This document shows, one piece after another, positions 35,010 through 46,665 of a DNA stretch of 64,000 bases. The stretch lies in assembly GCA_030248195.1 (NCBI GenBank), contig JASAND010030675.1:1-64000 (forward strand), in the 5' to 3' direction. Position 1 is the first letter of the stretch. Each line of letters opens with the position of its first letter. This DNA is from Trissonchulus latispiculum (lineage: Eukaryota > Nematoda > Enoplea > Enoplida > Ironidae). Made by a program: the position numbers and the translations under genes. The notes under the pieces are model-generated. The model ran no database searches, had not been told where the DNA came from, and saw only the letters and a list, made by a program, of their open reading frames with translations.

Positions 35010-38000
35010 AGCTCTTATGTGTAGAACGTGAACCTAAAAACTTCTAAAACCTACAGAAAAATTCTTTCAGAAACTTGACTGTGTAATGGGTGGAGCCGGG
35101 AATTAAACCACGAGCTCAACTCCACTACCTAGGGCTGGAGCAATGGATGCAAACCTTCGACTGCGAGTGAAGATCTTTAGTCCAGGCGGCTCACACACGC
35201 TGACAAACCTCGTAAGAGGGAAGGGATACTTTTTTGGGGGACACCAACGGCTCGCCAAGTGACATACAGGGGGACCTACACAAAATCACGAGAACTCAGT
35301 TACAACTGATTCCGGGCTAATCCCGAAATCTACCTAGCCACCTAAGTGATCAAACCAGTTTAGTAAAAGTTAATAAAAAGTAATTAAACAAACGGGAGAC
35401 AACTGGGCACTTTAATAATAGAAATTCCAAACTTTGGCCTGGGATTGACTTCAGTGCCAACTAAACTATGAAAAATAAGGCACTGAAATCGTAGTTGAAG
35501 CACCAGCTCTGAACCATGCAAAGAGCAGTGCATACGCTGACAAAAATGAAAAAATGTGGGTTTGTGGGGTAGCTCCCAAGGGGTAGGTTACACGGCAAGG
35601 GGGTGCGCTGGAATGAGAACAGTGTCAATATTTTGGGAGTGAACTACCGAAATGGTAGTTGGGGTGAGAGGATAAGGCTAATTACTACGTAGGATATGGA
35701 AGTGCATGTGCTGTGATATGCGTGTATATGCTGTATGTAGGTGTGTGTATGTACGCAGTATATAATAGCCTACGTGCCACTTTTCTGCATGCAATATGAT
35801 TGTTGACACATTATATGCAGCACGCTAAAGCATAAGGCAGCGGCGTTATAATGTTATTATATACTAGGTACGCTGCAGCAATGGAAACTTTATATGCTGT
35901 TATATACAAGCGTGCTAAAACCACGCTGCGACAAAGAGAAGCCGTTATATACCTACGTTAATACCTGTACTTATTTTATACATTATATGTCACGTAGCGA
36001 TTTGTACCTAAGTGCCATGTCACATGTATAGATGTACACTTCTTTGCCGCGACATGTACACTTTGAAAATGAAACTCTTTGACATGTACACTACTTCTTT
36101 TATTGCTTCGGCATTGTCAGACCGTATGCCATACAAACCTTTAGACAAAGGTAGAACCACTTGTGATTTTCGAACCGGACCTGATACTTCATATCTGCAC
36201 TTGTCGCATGACCGTAGCTCGAAGCCTTCTATGTCGGCAAGCAGTTCTTCTTCGGTTAGCACGTCCTCGACTCTAACCACAGGATAGGTTAAATCTGCCA
36301 CATTTGCGTTGGTCAACCGAGAAATTATTATATCTAAGTAATCTTTCATCCAAAGGTTACTCTTAAGTAACGGGGTCTCTTTATGGTCAGGATAGTCACA
36401 ACTAAACACGTGTCAACCTCCAGTGTGTTCTGGGTTCTACACTGCGGGCAATCACCCTGAGGACACAATCGCGATTTCTTCTTTATTAACTGCAACAGTG
36501 CCTTGGCATTTTCCACTGACGATGCGTTTGCAGTTAGGGATTCCAAAAACTCATCCGCTGTGTAGAGAATCATTGCCGTTATGGAAATACCGGAAAGAAA
36601 GCCTCTGTTCTGGCCTTCTACGGAGATGGCTCCAGCTACAGAATTTCCTGACTTGATTATGTCCTTCAACACTGCAATTGTTTGTTTGATAATTGTTCTT
36701 TGCTCTAAACCAAACGAGTTCATTTTGTGCATTATGAACGAGTTTAATTCGAAACTTCTGGTAATCAAGTGAGTATTTGGATGATCTACGCCGGCGACCA
36801 CTACCGCCCAATAGAGTAGTCATAGTTATTCCTGGACAAATTGAGGTGGCTTCGTTATTGCTGTCATTGTAGCTTGGCAGTTGTTCCTAAAACAAATCTC
36901 ACATGGACTGGAAGTAAACTGCGGTATTCATAAAATCAGTGGTAGCACCACAATTGGAATTCTTTACGCAATCTTGGAATAGATGAAGTAATTTTGACAA
37001 GAATTTAGGTGTATCAAGGTTGCTCTTGTGTCCGAAAAGCAAGTAGTTGTCTGCTACCATCGTGGTTTTGTGTATGCCCAAAAATAAATTTAGAACTAGA
37101 ATTTTAGACTCGATCTTGCTTCATTAGCAAACTTTCATCAACTGTTTAAAATTCAGCTGACTATGCTTACTCGGAATGTTTGTATAAACACAATACCAGA
37201 TTAAATTGTGTTATATTTAAACTTTCACTTTTGAGATTTTTAAAATTTTCAACTCGCGACTAGAATAATATAAAATCACCATCGAAATTAATTAAATGAC
37301 TCCATCGAAATCGGACTGCAGGTGAGTGTACGTGGATGTGTGATAGATAATATGTTAGTATACCCCGTTTTCATACATGGGCAATTATGATAAGGTATCG
37401 GCATATACAGCCAAGAAAAATTTTGCGCGGTACATCAAAATTTCTAGCTTAACATAGAAGATTTTCAAATCTTAAGCATCATATCTTCTTGTTGCATATC
37501 ATTTAAAAGTTCTTGCGAAACAAGTTCAGTGATTTAAGACTTGTACCAAATCGTAGAAGCAGTTAAAAGTTAATGAAGAAAATGAAAAACGTTTTTTTAT
37601 TAATTATATTTTATATTTTGCACATCTAAAGCCAATGCCAAGCCAAGTTTGGCTTGGAAATTATAAAGACACAGCATAACATAAGGCTCGTTTCTGGTGA
37701 GAGATGAGGTGTAAGAAAGCTTGCGACATAGTATTTTTATAAGGTGCTTATGAATATACGGTGTGAATATTGCGATAAATGATTTTTTGTAAGTGAGGAA
37801 TTTGGTCAATGAATTCAATTTGGTCGATTTGATCAAATGGTCGTTTGGTAATAGAAAACTAAAGTTTTAGTCAATTAGGATTTAAAAATGAATATTTATA
37901 CGTTGTCTGTTTACTTCGTACCATGTGTGCAGCCCGAAATAACGCCTCCTTCGTGGCAGCGCCTAGGCTAACCGAGAGCTTGTTTGGCTTAGAACAGAGC

Positions 38001-39702
38001 ATGCTTTCACACGTCTAAGCCTAAGACATTTTTAAGCATAAGCTCAGCTTAACTAATTCAGCTAATTAGTAGATTCAAAACAAGATCCGCGCTCACAGAG
38101 TAGGTAAAGTTCACATGTCTAACATGAGCATGGTCTGTATAAGCATTGCTCATGGGACGATCTCTATGAGCAAAATGCACATACAACCGTCTTTGTGAAC
38201 AGTTCTTGCTCTTAGAGTATACTGAGCGTGTACAATTAGCGTATGCGACTGTGCTCATATAGCATATAAGCTGCTGGTACATATAGACCTACTCGGCTTT
38301 TTTCGATTAGAAGTAGGGTTGTGTCAATAAGAAATTTCCTGGCCATTCTCGGGCTCGGGCCTGACTGACTTTTCGGTTCCGGCTTAGTTTGGGATCGGGC
38401 CTGAGTCAAAACCTAGCACTCCGAGCAGGATTCAATGGACACACACCGTACAGATCGAGTTTCCTCAAAGATCTATACAAGTACTATGGTTTCTTGATAG
38501 TGGTCGGTCATGTTTGCATTTTTTGTGCATTTTTAAATTTTTAAAACAGTAGTGGGCGTTTTGGAAATGAGTGCATTTTAAAAAGAGTTCATTTTCAGTT
38601 CATTATGTTTAACGTATGTTTAGCTCAAGTGCTGCATTTGCAACGCTAATTGAGTTTCTGAAAATGATTTTTATTCTTAACTTGTTTGCACACGACATTA
38701 ACATTTAAACAAATTTACGTCGATCAATAGAAACGTAGTCATTATAGAGGAATTGCAAAATAAAGCGGGGGTCCGAGGCAGCTAAAAGCGAGTACTCCTT
38801 TTAAACATGAAACCATTTGGATGTTTTTAGAGCATTTTGTGATTAGCGGAAGCAAAATTTGACTACATTTAAGCGTGCATTTTGGAAAAAGTGTATGCGC
38901 ACAATAAAATCCATAAAAACCATGATAGACGAGTGCTTAAAATATTTTGTTTTAAAAGTGTTTGCCTTATTTATTGTATATAAAATAATTAAAGATTTAA
39001 AAAATCTAAAAAACATAGACACCATACAAACTTATCAGTTTTGTTTTTTGAAAACTCCTACTTTTAAGCTATTTATGTGTGTGCAACAAGTATGTCACAA
39101 CAATGCACAGGCATTAAAACACATGAGATTCATATATTAATTGTCAGGAAAACTCACAGAACAGCGTTACTAGAACAAAAGTCTTACTATTACGGCCGAT
39201 TGCACTAAATCAGAATAATTTAGCTCGGTGCTTGCTTAACATCGTAGTAGATCAAATCTCGGGAGGAACACTTACAACTAAGGTGCAAAATTTTTTCTGT
39301 AAAAAGCAGGGACCATTTATAAATAATAATTTGAATTGCCTGTGATGAACTTTTACGAAAAACAAAAGCGGAAATTTTATAAATTGAGTTAGTCTTTGAT
39401 TAATCCTGCGAGGAGTAAAGTTTAAGTTTTTCTAGGCGAAGACTAGCTTTCGTGCAAAGGACTTCGAGCAAAGGATTAGCTGAGGATTAACAGGTTAGCA
39501 CCGAGCTAATCTTATGTGGTGCAGTCCAGTGTTACTGCCAGCACTCAAGCTATTCTGTCCACATTTTGAAAGTTGTGTTAAGTTTGACTCTGCTGATGAC
39601 AGTAAAACTGTATGAGATTATTGAATAAAACGAGTTGACTAAATTAAGACTATTCGAGACTAAGATCACAGATAAATTCCTTCTGGACTGGAAAGTCCTT
39701 CC
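35010..39702. other. Unique spacer between the two receptor loci
   Basis: Apart from the gene fragment at 36093-37081 this holds TATATGC/TATGTA-rich simple repeats (35690-35990), an A/T-rich stretch and a 12-bp inverted pair TAGCTCGGTGCT/AGCACCGAGCTA (39221-39232, 39498-39509) that may bound a small MITE. No other coding evidence. Confidence 0.45.
36093..37081 (-). pseudogene. Unrecognised gene fragment, frame-shifted
   Basis: Three minus-strand pieces look coding by composition. One is about 60 codons (37081 to about 36905, with LLHLFQDCVKNSNCGATTDF). One is about 130 codons (36801-36409, with SGISITAMILYTADEFLESL and CPQGDCPQC). One is about 105 codons (36409-36093, with VVRVEDVLTEEELLADIEGF and CDKCRYEV). 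The last two join at 36409 only by a one-base frame change with no room for an intron. The first two could be spliced (a GTGAGA donor after TCCAT), but no acceptor keeps the frame. I recognise no family. It may be a decayed gene or one carrying sequence errors. Confidence 0.4.
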
Positions 39703-40536
39703 GGACAAAGTTTGCAGAAAGTGGAACTTGAGGACCAACTAATTTACCCCTTCCCGAAAGAGTAGCAGCTATCCAAAGGCAACCTCTTTTTCCTACTGCG
39801 CAATGGCAATAAGCATCGAATTTTGCTTAATTTTGCAACCAGGTGGAAAAAAGAAGCCAAGAAGCATAATTGCTTGCGCGACGGATTATATCTTTACGTC
39901 TAAGTTTTAGTCCCTTTGAAAAGTAGCATGCTAGGTATGGTTTGACAGTCTTTGCTGAAGTTAGCCAGGGACCTTTTCAGGAAAAGGTGGAATAGAGTTT
40001 AAAATAACTAGATCCTGTTCATGGAAGAGTTAAAAAGGGACAGTTCTAGCTTTAAAAGGACTTTTAAAAAAAGTCAATTTAAGTCTACTCTACTCTACTC
40101 TACTCTACCGTTTCTTTAAATGGCCCCGGGATGTTGAACCAGTTCCTGATTATTAAATTAGCATATCGGCTGCACAAAAAAAAACCTCCAAGATGTTTTA
40201 TTGGATAGAACAGTTCGGATGACATTTGTTTGTTTTTGTTATCTTCCTTGAAGTTTCGTATCACTTAACTGTTTGAACAATTTGTTTGGACTTTGTTCGT
40301 TCATAACAGGGGAATTCAGCATTCAGGTCCATTCAGAACACGTGTATTAATCAAGGCAGAAAATTTGTATCAGATATTTTCAACCCAAACTGTCAGCTTT
40401 CAAATCAAAAACCACAGGAAGGAAATTTTCTGTCAGGGGAAACAAATACACAGTGCTCGTGAAGTGCAAATAAAACCTGGAACAGAGAGAGTCTTTTGAC
40501 AAGTTCATTTACTTTTGAACAAGAGTTATCAACCAA

Positions 40537-41790
40537 ATGATTCTCCGTTTGGCTGGATCTCCGCTAGTACCGTACCGTTCCCCGTGTTTTGGTTCATTTC
40601 CTATGAATTGTTCGCAGCCAGGGGCCGACATATCCACACTGTACACTCTGTTCGCGAGTATCGGTATCGGAGTACGGTTTCTGCGAACAAGCTCAGATGA
40701 AGAAACCGTTGCAATGGTTCGCAACGGCAGTGCCGATGGGATGTCCAGATTCTATTTGCCCATTGAAATAGACAATGTGAGTCTACAGAGGAAAGGACCA
40801 ATACAGGCGGAAAGATTAATGTTAGTCTTCCCACTTGTAACACAGTCTAATGTCAATCAGAATCTCCTTCTGACAACGTTTACAGTGAAATCTTTGATTC
40901 TGATGTTGTCAATACCTCCTGTATTGGCAGTTATTCATTGGTGCTTTGAATGGCTGTTTGCGATTAATATAGATCTACCACAAGCTATATGGAGATTAGC
41001 AGTTACCGTTCTGCTGGTGCTTCATGCGAATACTGTAGTCCTGAAACTGTACGAACCATCGTGGAGTATTGTAGAGCCGTTTTCTGACTTGAAATCTCTG
41101 GCTCTCTGCTTGTACCTAAACCAGTGTCACATTTTTTCCTATCAGTTCTACCTACAACAGGATGCAGCCAGCATTTTGTTCCCTAAAACAAATTTTCTGC
41201 TAACTGGTAAAGATCCTATTTCCACCGATTTTGACTTCCACCAGACATTTTATGAAGCAGACAAAATTAATCCGCCAACTATTATCGATACCGCTTTGCC
41301 GGAGATGGGTCAGTTGCTGCTGAATAATCGCATGCACTATAAGTGGCCAATGATTTTGTGCGAAGACAACAGTGCAAGAGCAATCCTGCAATTAAATAGA
41401 GATGAGCTCAGTGTCAAGGTTTTGCCAAGAATGTATGTGGACAAACTATTCTTTTCCCATGCACGACAAGGCAGAAAAACCGAAGAATTAATAGCCGGAA
41501 TTTTTGCCGCAGGCTCAGTTGAAGAGCTTTTTCTTCGATATGTTGCAAGGTTCGAAAAGAATTATTATAATTCATCCCCGGCATATTCATCGATAACGCA
41601 AACTCCTACATTCCAAAAGAAAGGGTTAACTTTAGTTCAATTACAGGATACATTCGTTGCTGGTGTCGCTGCATTGGCAATTGCTACCACACTGCTTTTT
41701 ATTGAAATATTTCATTACCGACAGAAAGCCACTATGGATTATTGCATTTTTGAGACTTTGTGCAGTCGCACAAAACAAATGGACTTTTAA
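40537..41790 (+). CDS. Receptor A, copy 2: divergent ionotropic-receptor-like protein (open)
   Basis: 417 codons, intronless, clearly paralogous to receptor B. It begins at the S1 half (MILRLAGSPLVPYRSPCF, DISTLYTLFASIGIGVRF, VRNGSADGMS at 61-70, AERLMLVFPLV at 91-101). M1 is at about 110-137, M3 at about 150-172, S2 from FSDLKSLA (182-189) to about 345 with LPEMGQLL and LPRMYVDKLFFSH, and M4 at about 372-392, followed by a short cytoplasmic tail with Arg/Lys and Cys. About 12 residues lie between M1 and M3, too few for the usual pore loop. There is no signal peptide or N-terminal domain; an in-frame stop lies six codons upstream of the ATG. Receptors of this class normally sit in sensory-neuron cilia and bind amines, acids or other ligands; here that is family knowledge only. 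It is the only open A copy in the window. Confidence 0.8.
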   Translation: MILRLAGSPLVPYRSPCFGSFPMNCSQPGADISTLYTLFASIGIGVRFLRTSSDEETVAMVRNGSADGMSRFYLPIEIDNVSLQRKGPIQAERLMLVFPLVTQSNVNQNLLLTTFTVKSLILMLSIPPVLAVIHWCFEWLFAINIDLPQAIWRLAVTVLLVLHANTVVLKLYEPSWSIVEPFSDLKSLALCLYLNQCHIFSYQFYLQQDAASILFPKTNFLLTGKDPISTDFDFHQTFYEADKINPPTIIDTALPEMGQLLLNNRMHYKWPMILCEDNSARAILQLNRDELSVKVLPRMYVDKLFFSHARQGRKTEELIAGIFAAGSVEELFLRYVARFEKNYYNSSPAYSSITQTPTFQKKGLTLVQLQDTFVAGVAALAIATTLLFIEIFHYRQKATMDYCIFETLCSRTKQMDF

Positions 41791-42004
41791 TTTATGGTAA
41801 ATGCTGATATTGAAGCGAAAAAAATATTAATAAGGGGCAAATCGGAGAAATACTAGATAAGCGTTTGGCAAACTCTGTTATTCTCTCGTAGCAGCGTTCT
41901 GCATGTTAGAGGCCGACGATGCCCCACCCTGATTATGCTATTCCAGCGGGTCTTTTCCGTCTCCGTCGCTATACAAACGTTGCGTACCGCTGTGCAGACC
42001 TGGG

Positions 42005-44110
42005 GGCAGTTTCATAAAACTTTTTTCCTACTCGACTCGACAACTAGACTCTGCTAGTTGTCGAATTGAGTTGCTAATGTGTTTCATAAAAATTGTGCGG
42101 TCGTGTTCGTACTCGCACTGGATTTGCGAGTCTAGTTGATGGTCGAGTGCGAGTCGATATAGCTGCTGCCTGCGAGTACCTGTTTCATAAAACTCTAGCT
42201 GCTGCAGCCGAACTCGCAACTAGCAGCCGTCTAGTTCTCTAGTCAATTTTGGCTAGAGAACTCCCAGAAAAACGACGATAACTTTTACACTGTTACAGTT
42301 GCTATATTCAAATTTTATGGCATGAAGAATGATCTGTTCTTGACATTATACTTAAATTTTAAATAGTTTGCTTTGCGGATAGAAAAGATACGGTTTTTAA
42401 AAGAATTACCCTTTTTCACGCAAGCTCTGAACTAACTAGCAGGCTTATTGCTCGCACTAGCAATGCTAGTGCTGCTAGCAGCAGTAGAATCTTAGCTAAT
42501 TTGGTCAAGTTCTCAGTTTTATGAAACACTCGTACTTGTATCTCGCACTAGCATTGCGAGTACTGGCACGCTAGTACTCGCATGCTAAAGTCTGAACAAA
42601 AAATGTAGGGAGCGAAATTGTTTTGTTTATACTGAATTACCGCTACATTTTTGCTGCAGGAATGTATATATTTTCTGAACCGTCATGGCATGAACTTTCT
42701 TTTGATTATAAAAATTTGAAAAAATTAGAATTCATCAAAAGAAGCCGATTTTTTAAGTTTTGAAAGATCAGTAGATGCCAGGAACTAGCCGTTCGGTGGA
42801 AAATTAGCCCATGTCCCAAACATATTGAATCATAGCACTGAATAGCATAGCATAGCAAGAACATAGCAATGAATTTTTAAACAATTTCCCTATTTCAGCA
42901 AGATTTCTGACAAGTTGTGCTATGTGTATGTCGCATTGATTTCATAGTGTAAACTAGCCAAGAACCAGCTAAAAAGCGAAATTGGTTTAAAAATTTGTTA
43001 AGGGTGCAACATAGGTCGTAGCCACAAAAACTTTATAGCGTTGGGCTGAGCTCAGATTAAACTTTATGATTATGCTATTTTTACTCACTTTTGCGGAATT
43101 CGCGTTGTCGAAATTTTGGGTCAAAAAGTGGTATTTTTCGAAAGAATTGATTTTCAAATTTTGAAAAACCACATAAATCGCATGAAAGCTGACACGTAAA
43201 CAGTCCTGTAAATCCAATTGAAAAATTTTTCCATTGAGTCGCGAGTAATAGCCAGTCAAAGTTGGTAAAGCGACAATGATCGAAGGAAATTTTGAAAATA
43301 GAAAAAATTGAATAACTATCGCAATTCTTGACGAAATTAGCTTATATTTGGGATTCAGTATGTTTGGGACATGGGCTAATTTTCCACGGAACGGCTAGTT
43401 CCTGGCATCTACTGATCATTTAAAACTTAAAAGATCTTCTTCTTTTGATGAATTTTAATTTTTTCAAATTTTTTTCAACCAAAAGAAAGTTTGTATCATG
43501 ACGGTTCAGAAAATATATACATTGCTGCAGCAAAAATGTACCTGTAATTCAGTATGAACAACACAATTTCGCTCCCTACGTTTTTTGGTCAGACTTTAGT
43601 AGATTTTTTATGAAACTGCCTCCGGAGACGATTCCATAAAACTTCGATTCGCATGCTAGTATTAACACGCGAGAACTCGCAAAACTGCTAGCTGTCGAGT
43701 CAAATGTACCATAAAACTTTTCGTTGACTCGACAAAATTAGCTAAGCGAGTACGGCGTCTCGACAAACTTGTAGTGCTAGTGCGAGGACTAACACTGCAA
43801 GTGCGAGTTCGAAAGAAAATTACCAGTCAAGTAAAAAATAGCATAAAATTCGAATCTCAAAAAAATTTTGTAAAATTTGTAGACATCCTGAAAAAGATTC
43901 AAAACGTGCGTCTCTTGATTCTGAGTCAATTTTGATAACAAATGGAAATTTTATACAACTTTAATTACCACTTCTCTAGTGAAAATAGACTAAAGAACTA
44001 GATGGATGCTAGTAGCGTACTAGCAAGGCTAGACGAAAATTTTATGGAATCAGATTAATCTGCTAGTGTTCAGACTTGCGAGAAGCTAGACTAGCAGCAA
44101 CTCGACTGCA
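42005..44110. repeat. CTAG/TCGA-rich repeat, copy 2, with nested foldback
   Basis: Same word composition as 29462-30262 (GCTAGT, CTCGAC, GAGTCTAG) and nearly the same AT-rich core (43690-43990 matches about 29745-30020). The foldback element at 42588-43594 interrupts it. Repeated TTTCATAAAAC / TTCCATAAAAC words punctuate the array. Confidence 0.75.
42588..43594. mobile_element. Second member of the AAGTCTGACC foldback family, ~245-bp arms
   Basis: Termini AAGTCTGAACAAAAAA and the inverse of AAGTCTGACCAAAAAA, flanked by TA (42586-42587, 43595-43596). Arms 42588 to about 42832 and about 43351-43594 are inverted copies, with shared words such as GGGAGCGAAATTG and CCAGGAACTAGCCGTTC. The ~518-bp interior is unrelated to that of 27883-29459. 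No coding capacity. Confidence 0.88.
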
Positions 44111-44470
44111 AGGGTTTGACACCCCTTGACCCCGCCCCTGTACATGTATGGCGTCCAAACGGGGGAACTGTGTCTATGTTAGTATACTTACACGTTAAAC
44201 TTGACGGGGCTCCAATTTGTGTATCGGGTCTATGGTTGTATGATTTACACATCTGTGTACAAAATATACAAGCACGAGCCCGATCCCCCATTTGGACCCC
44301 GTACTTGGATAGGGGCGGGGTGAAGGGGGTCTGATTTATGGGGTGGGGGGGCCAGCCGATAGCGCGCATCGGATATAGCGAGCTCATAATACATAGCGTA
44401 TGACGCATGTCATACTCTTATCTATTATACAATCTTTCCTATATTTATATTATTTTAAATTTCTAAAGTT
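44111..44470. other. C/G-run inverted-repeat relic; no gene
   Basis: CCCCGCCCC (44129) and GGGGCGGGG (44312) words, with CCAAACGGGGG and CCCCCATTTGG, pair across the stretch. A degraded CATACTCTTATC right end near 44411 suggests a worn CAAGAG-type MITE. The mirrored open frames on the two strands follow from the symmetry. Confidence 0.4.
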
Positions 44471-44475
44471 CATAA

Positions 44476-44760
44476 TGTTTCTGTCAAACTAACTAAGGTA
44501 CACTATGTTGATCAAATACGCAGAATGGCTTAATTTTGGAATTAAATCTCAATAGAGTCTGCACAGACGTTTGGTTTATGACCTCAATAAATCTGCACAG
44601 ATTTATAGCCTTAACGTGTAAAGCAAGTTCAAATTGAATTAATAGGAGCATTTGCGTAGCATTTATTGTCCAATTTCTGCAAAGAATTTGTTGAGAATAT
44701 TTGTAAAAAGTTAGCAATTCTGCACATTCGATCAACATAGCGTAGTTAGTTTGACAGAGG
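44476..44760. mobile_element. MITE, 285 bp, CATAA target duplication, absent from copy 1
   Basis: Inverted termini of about 45 bp share TCTGTCAAACTAACTA and TATGTTGATC. An exact CATAA duplication flanks it (44471-44475, 44761-44765). Copy 1 has the uninterrupted CTCATAACTGCAAATT near 30503, confirming the insertion. Non-autonomous; family unknown. Confidence 0.88.
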
Positions 44761-45276
44761 CATAACAGCAAATTAATCATTTACAGTTTCTATTTCAATT
44801 ACGTTTATGTCATGCATATAAAAGGAAGTTTAGCACAACTGTTGTGACAGAAAAAGTTGCAAAATCTATTTTTGATAAAGCAAATATCATTGGTTTTAAA
44901 TAAAGCATTAATAAATTCTTTAATCACTGCTAATTATATATGTATATTTTAAATGCAAGCATGTTCTTAATGGTCAGACTGTGCAACGTTCTTATTACGA
45001 ATGTTTGGTCTGTTAACGCTAGCTTTGGTTGGAAACAGGTTTTTGTGACGTTTCTGTAACTGAAGTTTTCTTAACTATTTGATTAAATCAGCTTGTATGT
45101 TAATGTTTCATTTTTAGAAATTTATTTCTTCACATCATGGTGCTCCTGGTATTTATAAGGCCTGTAGAACAGTATCTGTTCAAGGATTTGACAGAAGCAT
45201 GGGGATTTCGAAGACTTTTTATGTTCTGACTAGAGCATTTAATTTAACTAGGTACAAGTAGATTGGTGGGTGTTAC

Positions 45277-45632
45277 CAAGAGCACTAGGCACATTCTCTG
45301 TTATCAGAGCAAAAACTATGCCCTGCTCGCTAACGGCCCAACCCCCCCCCGCAAATTAGACCCTTCACTTCAAAGAATTTTGTGCGATATGTTTGTGTTC
45401 TAAAGCTCGAAGCAGGCACAAAATTCGAGCACGCACTGCATGTGTTTTCGAGGTTAAGCACATAAACATAGACCGAGTGAGCGTACCCCCCGTTTCGACT
45501 AGGTACTGATTTGCAGGGGATCACTAGGGTCTGATTTGGGGGGGGGGGGTGGTCCGTTAGCGAGCAGAGCATAGTTTTGCTCCGATAACATAGAGTGTGC
45601 CTAGTGGCACACTCTTATATTATGTCCTCTTG
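45277..45632. mobile_element. Divergent CAAGAG-type MITE at the same site as 31333-31603
   Basis: Terminal CAAGAG...CTCTTG with exact GTGTTAC duplication (45270-45276, 45633-45639), identical in position and duplication to the copy-1 element. The interior differs, with CACTAGGCACA / TGTGCCTAGTG subterminal words, AGAGCAAAAACTATG pairs and C/G runs. The two share architecture and short words only. Confidence 0.85.
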
Positions 45633-45648
45633 GTGTTACCAATGACAA

Positions 45649-46308
45649 CAAGAGTACATAATATAAGAGTAAGAAACTCTTATACTAGCATGTATAAATC
45701 ATGCTAGGTATATACTCGGTGCGTTAAGTCGGGACCCCACCGAAAGTCTCGGAGGGGTCCCACTTAGCACTAATTACACGCTTTCTTATAAGCGTGTGTC
45801 TGCTCGCTGATTCGCCCATTAGCCTACGGCTTGCTGTAGGTAATTTATTAGTAATTTTAATTAATTAATTATAACTTTGATTAGCATCATGCAATTAAAA
45901 AACTAATTCGACAACTTTGTAGCATTTTTTCTGTTCTTTTCACCGATATTAAAATTGTTGCACAATACAAAAATTCGCAGGAATGTAATGTGCAACAATT
46001 TTTATATCATTGGAAAGAGCAGAAAAAATGCTACAAAGTTGTCGAATTAGTTTTTTGATTGTACTAAACTAATTAAAGTTATAATTAATTAATTAAAGTT
46101 ACTAATAAATTACCTACAGTAAGCTTTAGGCTAATGGGCGAATCAGCGAGCAGATACACGCTTATATGAAAGCGTGTAATTAGTGCTAAGTGGGACCCCC
46201 CCACGAGATCTTCGGGGGGGGGGGTCCCGACTTAACGCACCCAGCATACCTAGCATGCTTTGTACATGCCAGTGTAAGAGTTTCTTACTCTTATAATATG
46301 TACTCTTG
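45649..46308. mobile_element. CAAGAG-type MITE, 660 bp, absent from copy 1
   Basis: Termini CAAGAGTACATAATA / TATTATGTACTCTTG-like; flanking 7-mers ATGACAA and ATGACAG (6 of 7 identical). Long inverted arms contain GGGACC / GGTCCC, CACGCTT and a palindromic AT centre. Same subfamily as 3458-3911. Copy 1 lacks it at 31617. Confidence 0.85.
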
Positions 46309-46665
46309 ATGACAGTAAACAACATGATCCTTCGCTTGTAAGGACTTATTTAATTTTATTGAAATCAAATTTATTTAAAATTGCAAATGCTTGGATTCAT
46401 TTCCTATAAACTGTTCCGAGGTCTTAAACTACGAACGCTTCAGAATTAATGATAAGTCTTTAATTCATCTGGCAGAGTGCTGCAAAGGCTGATACATAGT
46501 GTGTAGCAACAAGAGACTTTCAATCATACGGCTTGCTGAACACTTTATGAAAGCTAGCAATTCCATTCAGGAATTGCAAATAAAACATGATCTACCTAAT
46601 GCTGTCTCAGTCGTCCGAGGTTTGACGAGAAGATAAACGACAAGCAGGCTCCACAAGTCACTCAA

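Noticed and set aside
35085..35145. tRNA-like GGTTTAATTCCC on the minus strand
   Set aside because: No properly placed A-box and no acceptor stem pairing.
44091..44408. 105-codon and 72-codon overlapping frames on opposite strands
   Set aside because: Explained by the inverted C/G-run repeat; no family features.
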